DNA of 64,000 nt from Neurospora intermedia (lineage: Eukaryota > Ascomycota > Sordariomycetes > Sordariales > Sordariaceae), in assembly GCA_037102815.1 (NCBI GenBank), contig BTPP01000010.1:496001-560000 (forward strand), given 5' to 3'. The position numbers and the translations under genes were made by a program. Shown one piece after another: positions 58,301 to 64,000 of this stretch (position 1 is the stretch's first letter; the number at the start of each line of letters is the position of its first letter). Under the pieces are notes generated by a model, which did not search any database, had not been told where the DNA came from, and saw nothing but the letters and a program-made list of their open reading frames with translations.

Positions 58301-59503
58301 GACAATTAAGGGAACTGATGCTCATTCTTTCATGCAGGAACATTCTTCTGTTGTACGTGGCCGTCAATCCCGTCAGTGGTCACTTGTTCCAGTGGTCTCC
58401 AAGCTTCCACACTAACAAACATGCGCCCGGGCTTACATCGGATGATAGTGATACATATTCCGGAAGTGTGAAATGGATATAGTGTACGCAAATGGACACT
58501 TCCGCAAACCCTACCGCGCGGTGAAGCTTAAGAAGTTTGGAGACAACGATGCTTACTTTGAATGCATGCAACATGCCCTAGTTGCTGCCAACGCAATGGA
58601 AGCTCCACTGCGGTCATAGCTTTCCACCAGTTGCCCCTGCTGGGCGCGGGAGGTCAGGGGTAATGGACCTGCACTATCGCCTGTTTTGCACTGGCGTGGT
58701 TCCTTTTTAGGATGCGTGTTGAGGACGTAGCCAGGGGGGGACTTCCATCTTCATCAGCATTACCTAAGGTACTCGACCGCAGACGATAGTATTGGATGGA
58801 TGCACTACCCGTGCCTGAGTATTTGGCATACTTGGCAGCCTTCAGTTGGCAATCAAGAATCCAATCCACCACGCGCGCAACCGCGAGCTTGCTAAGAAAA
58901 GGTCGACGGGAAGACATCCTGGCTCGCGGAACCATTATCGCTCTCCCGGACGATCTGTATGATGCGCATTCAGGGCCTCGATGCTGTTTCGATGCACTCG
59001 GCATGAGAATCGGCGTCGTCCGCTCTTCCTTGGAGTAGCTGAGACCGAGAAACAGCACAACGCTCCATCCACAAAAGGGAGAAAGACGGTGAATACTATC
59101 CGACGTAGCGCCCCGAGTTCCTCCCAAAACAATGACACGCTAAAACGACTTGAAACGTCCTTCCATCCCACTGCAAGAACAGCATCGACTGCATACTATC
59201 TTGTGTGTGGACCGCAAACGCGTGCCTAGGTATTCAAATTTTGTTTCATGACTTGTCCAGTTTCGAACTCAGTGCTGAGAGACGCCGCAGTGGTCCAGCG
59301 TCGGTGTTGTCAGATCCTATGTTCGTCTGCGCCTTTGATGGGAACAGCATCTAAGCAGATCCGTCGGAATTTATTGCTCTGTGACCTGCCTGGACCACTG
59401 CAGAGCCTTGAAACCCCCAAGCCCACAGAAACTCCTCTAGTCTGGCCTCGTCGGCTGAAAGGCTGGCCAGGAGCTGTACTCGAGATCCTCCTTTGATTGG
59501 ATC
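52337..59503. other. Gene-poor region
   Basis: About 7 kb without a supportable gene. Reading frames of 140-162 codons occur on both strands (53014-53499 +, 53557-54015 -, 53825-54313 +, 56211-56654 +, 58654-59127 -) and largely oppose or overlap one another. None has a motif or signal peptide. An 80-codon plus frame at 58796-59038 (MDALPVPEYLAYLAAFSWQS) has a fairly C-rich third position in its second half and is the least random-looking, but is not called. Confidence 0.4.
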
Positions 59504-60075
59504 CTACGACTGGCGGTCAACGAACCATACCCGAATCATCAACTCGCCATGCCGTTTCAACAGGCCCTCTGGCGGACCACTTGGCCAACTCATCGAATAG
59601 AATGGTTTCGAACTGTCCAGGTACCGAGGTGGGCTCTTCTCGAATCGCCAATGCAGGATGACCTGTCCCCGCTGGGAATCCATCCACGCCAGCAGCTGGT
59701 CCTCATCAAATAGCACTAGGTGTCTACAGAGAGAGGCAAGATCCCTATTCAGCGAGGCTCAAGTGACAAATTTAACCTTGTTCCCTCTCTTACGCAAACT
59801 TGGTCTCCTGTTTCTCCGTATTTAGTGTAAGCATCAGGCTCACATATGATCGGATACAGGTATCCTCCAAAGGGCTTTCCCCTTCTGGACTGCAGCTCTC
59901 AGCCATGGGTGGCCTCCTGTGGCAAGGCGATGATACCATCAGTCCATTCTAGTGGCTATGTGCCGCTATCCTTCCATTACCAGCTTGGCCATTCATTTTG
60001 TCCCTCGCCCTCCAAGATTGTCTTGAAAATGCTGTTACTTGTTTGCCTGCCATTGAAAAGAACACTCCCGCCATT
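59504..60075 (-). CDS. Candidate C-terminal exons of an unrecognised protein
   Basis: Tentative and 5'-incomplete. Exons 59981-60075, 59794-59889 and 59504-59723 join in phase over introns of 91 and 70 nt with gtaatg and gtaaga donors and gctgcag and ctctgtag acceptors, giving 136 residues to a TAG. The last exon (HLVLFDEDQLLAWMDSQRGQ, then GELMIRVWFVDRQS) has G/C-rich third positions and the most coding-like look of the region. The upstream exon is unclear: an acceptor-like gtcaatgtag precedes 60075, and alternative frames are also open in the first two exons. No family is recognised. It may be a real gene, a decayed gene, or chance. Confidence 0.3.
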
Positions 60076-60431
60076 CTACATTGACCCAAGGACACTCGAA
60101 GAATTCCGGGGCATTCCGAGGTTCAAGCTCTTGCTCTTCAAAATTTTCCAGTCATCACATGGACCTCGTTTGAACATTGAAGCCAAATGACCTGCTTCCA
60201 TCCCGTGTCATCTTGGGCTGACCATCAAAAACTGCGAGCTTCTCTCCATTGGTTAGCCCGATGGGGATCCCTCTCGAAGTCAGCAGTTCCCTCTTAGTCC
60301 TAGGAGCAACCCCTCCCCCCTGTCGAGTTGATCCGGCTCAAGAGTGGATTTGCAAGTGATATTCTTACCTCCATTCTTCTCTTTTTTCTTCCCCTCCTAA
60401 TCCTCGTCCCGTTGTTGAACCCTGTCGAGCT

Positions 60432-60439
60432 TATAAAAA
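60432..60439 (+). promoter_or_regulatory. TATA box upstream of the 60520 ORF
   Basis: TATAAAAA followed within 90 nt by an ATG, with C/T-rich sequence on both sides (cttctcttttttcttcccctcc before it). Confidence 0.35.
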
Positions 60440-60519
60440 CCATACGACAAGCAAAGTATCGCCACCCTCAGCAAAGCCCAACCCCTCAACTGTCCCCTCC
60501 TTATGTTTCGGATTTTCGC

Positions 60520-60702
60520 ATGTCGGAGCCCCAAGATGTGTCGAGACCCCACCGTCGCAATGGTCTAGCCCACCTTCGAGCAACGGGATCATTCCGTCTT
60601 GAGGGAGGGAGGCAATTAGGTGACAATAACATATCGCTTGAGCCTAGTTCGGGCCACTTGAAGGGTCACGGCCCAGCTAAAAAGAGAGGCACATGGGCGT
60701 GA
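60520..60702 (+). CDS. Candidate 60-residue ORF behind a TATA box
   Basis: Tentative. The ATG at 60520 follows a TATA box by about 80 nt and opens MSEPQDVSRPHRRNGLAHLR, a polar basic peptide ending KKRGTWA. A donor-like gtgaga at the stop (TGGGC|gtgaga) and an acceptor gatggatag near 60778 would extend the frame by about 22 codons. No family is known. It is divergent from the candidate exons at 59504-60075. Confidence 0.25.
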   Translation: MSEPQDVSRPHRRNGLAHLRATGSFRLEGGRQLGDNNISLEPSSGHLKGHGPAKKRGTWA

Positions 60703-63700
60703 GAAGGAAGGCATTCCGCGTCAAGGACTGGCTGGCTGGTTGGTTGGATATGCGTGGTTTCTATGGCTTGATGGATAGTCCACCCCGCGCCAGGACAGTA
60801 GTCACTGCGTGCCGACTTTCCCCCAAGCTGGGGCCATTGACGAGCTGTCCTCGCTGGTAGTCGGTCTGTTCCAGGTTTGGCTTGACAGGGACTGGAAAAT
60901 CATGGCATGTAGAGTGTAGGATCGCGGGGTGATTGGGATACATACATACCTCACCTGGGCCCGATGGCGAGTAACATCCACGATGCTGACTCGTCAACCA
61001 AGCAGCAGCCCCTGCTGCCTTTCCATTCGGTGGAACGGATAAAGGGGTTGACCCAGACCCCTTCACCAACCAGATAGGTAGGTTGCGGAACGGACCGAGT
61101 GTATAGAGATGCTTGTCTCGAGGGCAAAGGTAGAGCGCGCCCACATGTCTTTGTCTGGGCAATGGCTCAACTTCCATGTCCATCCTAGGCCTAGTGAAGG
61201 GGCTTCTACTGCTACTACAACAGCTGGAAACAAGCCCCCAAGATACACTCATGGAATAGACAAAGGTATCATAAATGGACAGAAGAGAAGAAGAAGAAGA
61301 ACAGGCAGTAAGTGGTTTACTTGAAGAATGGCCACATCTAATGACGGAAAATTGTCTGCCCTGGCCAACGTTCGCAGGCGTGCGTGCGTGTTTGTCGCGA
61401 GATTTTGAGAACCAACCACACGGGACGGATGGACTAGGTAGTCTAGTGATTGATGCCCAAAGGTTTACCAGACGGCAATCACAAGACTAACCTAGTACTA
61501 GCACTACACACTGTTGATACAACTACAACCTTCTTCTTTTGGTGGTTCCGACCAAAGTGGAAGGCATTGCCAACGGTGCGAAGTGCGCTTTGCATTCAAA
61601 TGATCATCACCCAGTGACTCGGCACTTTGGCCATGGCAAGGACGGATGCTCAGCACCAAACCGGGTCGTCCACCCGTGCGGCTCTAGTTGCCGAAGGCTC
61701 TGTCTGGGTCAAGATGGAGTGAAACAAAACAGCGTGGGGGGGAAGGGGGGGAAACGTTGATCACCGGAGCCGAGTAAGAGAGATAACGTTGGTTTTAGTA
61801 CGCCACAGTACACTATACCTAGAAGCCCCTCCTCAAAACGGATCTCTCAAACGCTTTGCTACTACCTCTAGTCCGTCTTCATACAAAGAGGTAGTGTAGT
61901 AGGCTGGTATAACAACACCCCCCTCCCCCGACGTCCGTCCTGTGAATGGAAACGGATCGGCGCGCGGAGAAAGCTACGCCAGGAGTCTAGACTGGTCCGA
62001 GCCCGAACATTAGGTAGGCTTGCACACTTCACAGTGACAGTGTGGCTGGCTTGTTGTGACTTTATTGGAGTTGGCCTCATTCCTCTCTCTCGTACGACAG
62101 ACACTGTTTCGTGGTCTTCTTTACCATCGATGCTGACATTGACACAGTAGTCGATTCCCTTGCTGTTCATGACGGTGAATTTTACAGTCCCTCTCTCTCT
62201 CCACAGGGGGCCGGGAGGTCAACTACCCCCTTTCGGGGTTCTTTTGGGTAGCGATGTGCGATGTAAAAGTGTTGTGTTGATCCTCTGACTTATCGGTAAG
62301 TTATGTTAATGTGAGTAGGTAGGTAGCTACTGCTTACTGCCCGTGCAGTAGTGTACTACTGAGGACTTACCGACTGGAGGATCTTTAAAGATGCAGTGCA
62401 TTGAAGAAACATTTCAGAGTAGAGCCAAGTCACCCAGCCATTGATGTCAATATACAGTAGTAGCTCAATCTGCATTTTCTTTATACTTGGAGTGTTTAGA
62501 GACTCTTAACACTTTAACGCATATCTTATCCATCTGCCGTAGAGCGTTGAATATGAAATGGCAGGGAGCACTGAATAAGGTACATCGGTAGATGGAGAGC
62601 CCACAATTGTCAGGTAAGGATGGATAATAGCATGAACAGCGACACATATATTAGGCCTACATCACAATGCCACGCTCAGCCTGGTTTTTGGATGTACGGA
62701 GTGATTCTCCTGCTCACTGTACGTTCTTCCTACCTCTACCTATCTTTCGACCTTGTTGCTTTCAAGAGTGAGTAACTTCCTTGACCCGGGGAGGGACATG
62801 ACAATCTTCTCACGGCGGAGTGGGTTGTAAGTCACGTCGACAATACAGTAGTTGACATGGATGGTACTACTCCCGGGCATCTTGTCCCTCGTGAATGCCT
62901 CTGCACCGATGTGTGAATGCCAAGTAGTATCAGTAAGTACGTAGTTTCGGAATCGTCATATTGGAGACGATGTCTACATCCAGACCACTTATTTTAATCA
63001 TCTGTCCCCGACTGTTTGGGTTTAAAAATTCATCATTAGTGTGCAGTAGTTCAACCGCATTGATGAAGTAGTTGATCAACCAAATCCGAAAGCCCATAAA
63101 AGTCGGTTACTCATACTAGAGGTAGAGGTAGTACGAGTATGTTTGAGTCTGTGTAATGTTGAGTGTTAGAAGGGGTAGTAGAGCGATCAAATCTACCATA
63201 GTACTTAAGGATAGCACTCACTAACAGAGGTCTTGACATTCGGCCACCCAGCGTCGTAAGGTACTTGTCATTACCTATGCCACTGCCTCTCAGCACTGCA
63301 ATCTTCGTTGACTGCAGCGACAACCGAGCAGCTTGGGCGGGAGACAATCGTGAAGAACTTACACACCGTCAAAAAGGCAGTTGCGTGGTGGTCGCTCCGA
63401 TCACCGCCGCGTGCACTCACCACTCACGGAAGTGGCAGCTCACGAGCAACTGCCCGATACAGTAATACTTACCCCTACACTTACTTCCTTACTACCTCTA
63501 CGTAGCTCAGTTTGTGCAAGGGAACATCTCACGTACGAAAGTAGTTCTTACCTGCCTGGCCGTACGTAGAAAAAAGAAACGAGTTTGGGAAGGCACGCTC
63601 AGTTGAGAGACATCCGTCGTGCTCACTTGCATACTATCGGTTTCTGGACATGATGAACTGGTGTAGAGTAGAGGTCACTACCTCTAGGTGGGTACCTCTA

Positions 63701-64000
63701 GGTAGAGGTAAGCAACCTAACCACGGATCCTTTCAGCTCAGGCCTCCAGGCAGATTCTTTTCTTCGGCCAGATGACTCAGTTGTTAATCCACAGAATGAG
63801 AAGACGATTCATTTCCATGTCGGAGTTCCAAATCCTACCTGCTTGTTCGAGTCAATCCAGCTGAGGAGACCACTCGATCAGAAGCAGATAAGTGAACAAA
63901 ACTGGCGGGACGATGGGTGCACTGCATTGCAAGAGCGAGAAAGACTAACACTTTCAGCTACTGAAGTTGGCAGTTCCCATCCCGATACTTACGCGAGTGT
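60703..64000. other. Gene-poor right end of the window
   Basis: About 3.3 kb. A minus frame at 60761-61252 (163 codons) and another at 61868-62170 (100 codons, MNSKGIDYCVNVSIDGKEDH) start with ATG but carry no motif. The second has a possible donor (gtaaag) after its first 20 codons, so it could be a first exon. TAGAGGTAG/TACCTCTA words are dense at 61860-61900, 62310-62350, 63110-63145 and 63660-63710. No gene is called. Confidence 0.4.
63679..63703. repeat. Direct repeat TACCTCTAGGT
   Basis: Two exact copies of an 11-nt word three nucleotides apart, flanked by further GTAGAGG words. Densest local example of the dispersed intergenic motif. Confidence 0.8.

Overview
This window is nuclear DNA of a filamentous ascomycete, most likely a Sordariomycete close to Neurospora/Sordaria (Sordariales). 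The inference rests on short introns (about 50-220 nt, mostly under 105 nt) with GTANGT-type donors, CTAAC/CTGAC-like branch sites and YAG acceptors; glutamine-, proline- and acid-rich low-complexity stretches inside conserved proteins; long mononucleotide runs and TACCTAC/TAGAGGTAG words between genes; and a Clr5-domain protein, a family known from filamentous fungi. No contiguous match to a named genome could be checked.

Left part (1-33.5 kb), gene-rich. In order: mitochondrial isoleucyl-tRNA synthetase (+), ROK1-type DEAD-box helicase for ribosome assembly (+), a SPRY protein with a proline repeat array (-), a Clr5-domain putative DNA-binding protein (-), a vacuolar-type Ca2+/H+ exchanger (-, seven coding exons including an apparent 3-nt micro-exon), cytosolic aspartyl-tRNA synthetase (-), a KIN4/KfsA-type protein kinase (-), GWT1 inositol acyltransferase of GPI-anchor synthesis (-), and divergent from it an unrecognised two-exon protein (+). 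Exon joins were worked out by hand and checked for reading phase.

Right part (33.5-64 kb), gene-poor. The only confident gene is a four-exon hyaluronan-synthase-like family 2 glycosyltransferase (-, 47.55-49.41 kb) with a TATA-like box and pyrimidine-rich leader. Three weak gene candidates are given with low confidence: a two-exon small ORF (41.1-41.6 kb, +), C-terminal exons of an unrecognised protein (59.5-60.1 kb, -), and a 60-codon ORF behind a TATA box (60.5 kb, +). The rest holds mononucleotide runs (28 G, 24 G, 29 A), small inverted repeats, a tRNA-like fragment, and ORFs of a length expected by chance.

The genes are mostly unrelated housekeeping functions (translation, ribosome biogenesis, calcium storage, GPI anchors, mitotic/septation kinase, surface polysaccharide) and do not form an obvious cluster or pathway. 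I see no mobile element, CRISPR, rRNA or complete tRNA gene, and no convincing novel multi-gene system. The most unusual specific observation is the one-codon micro-exon in the Ca2+/H+ exchanger.
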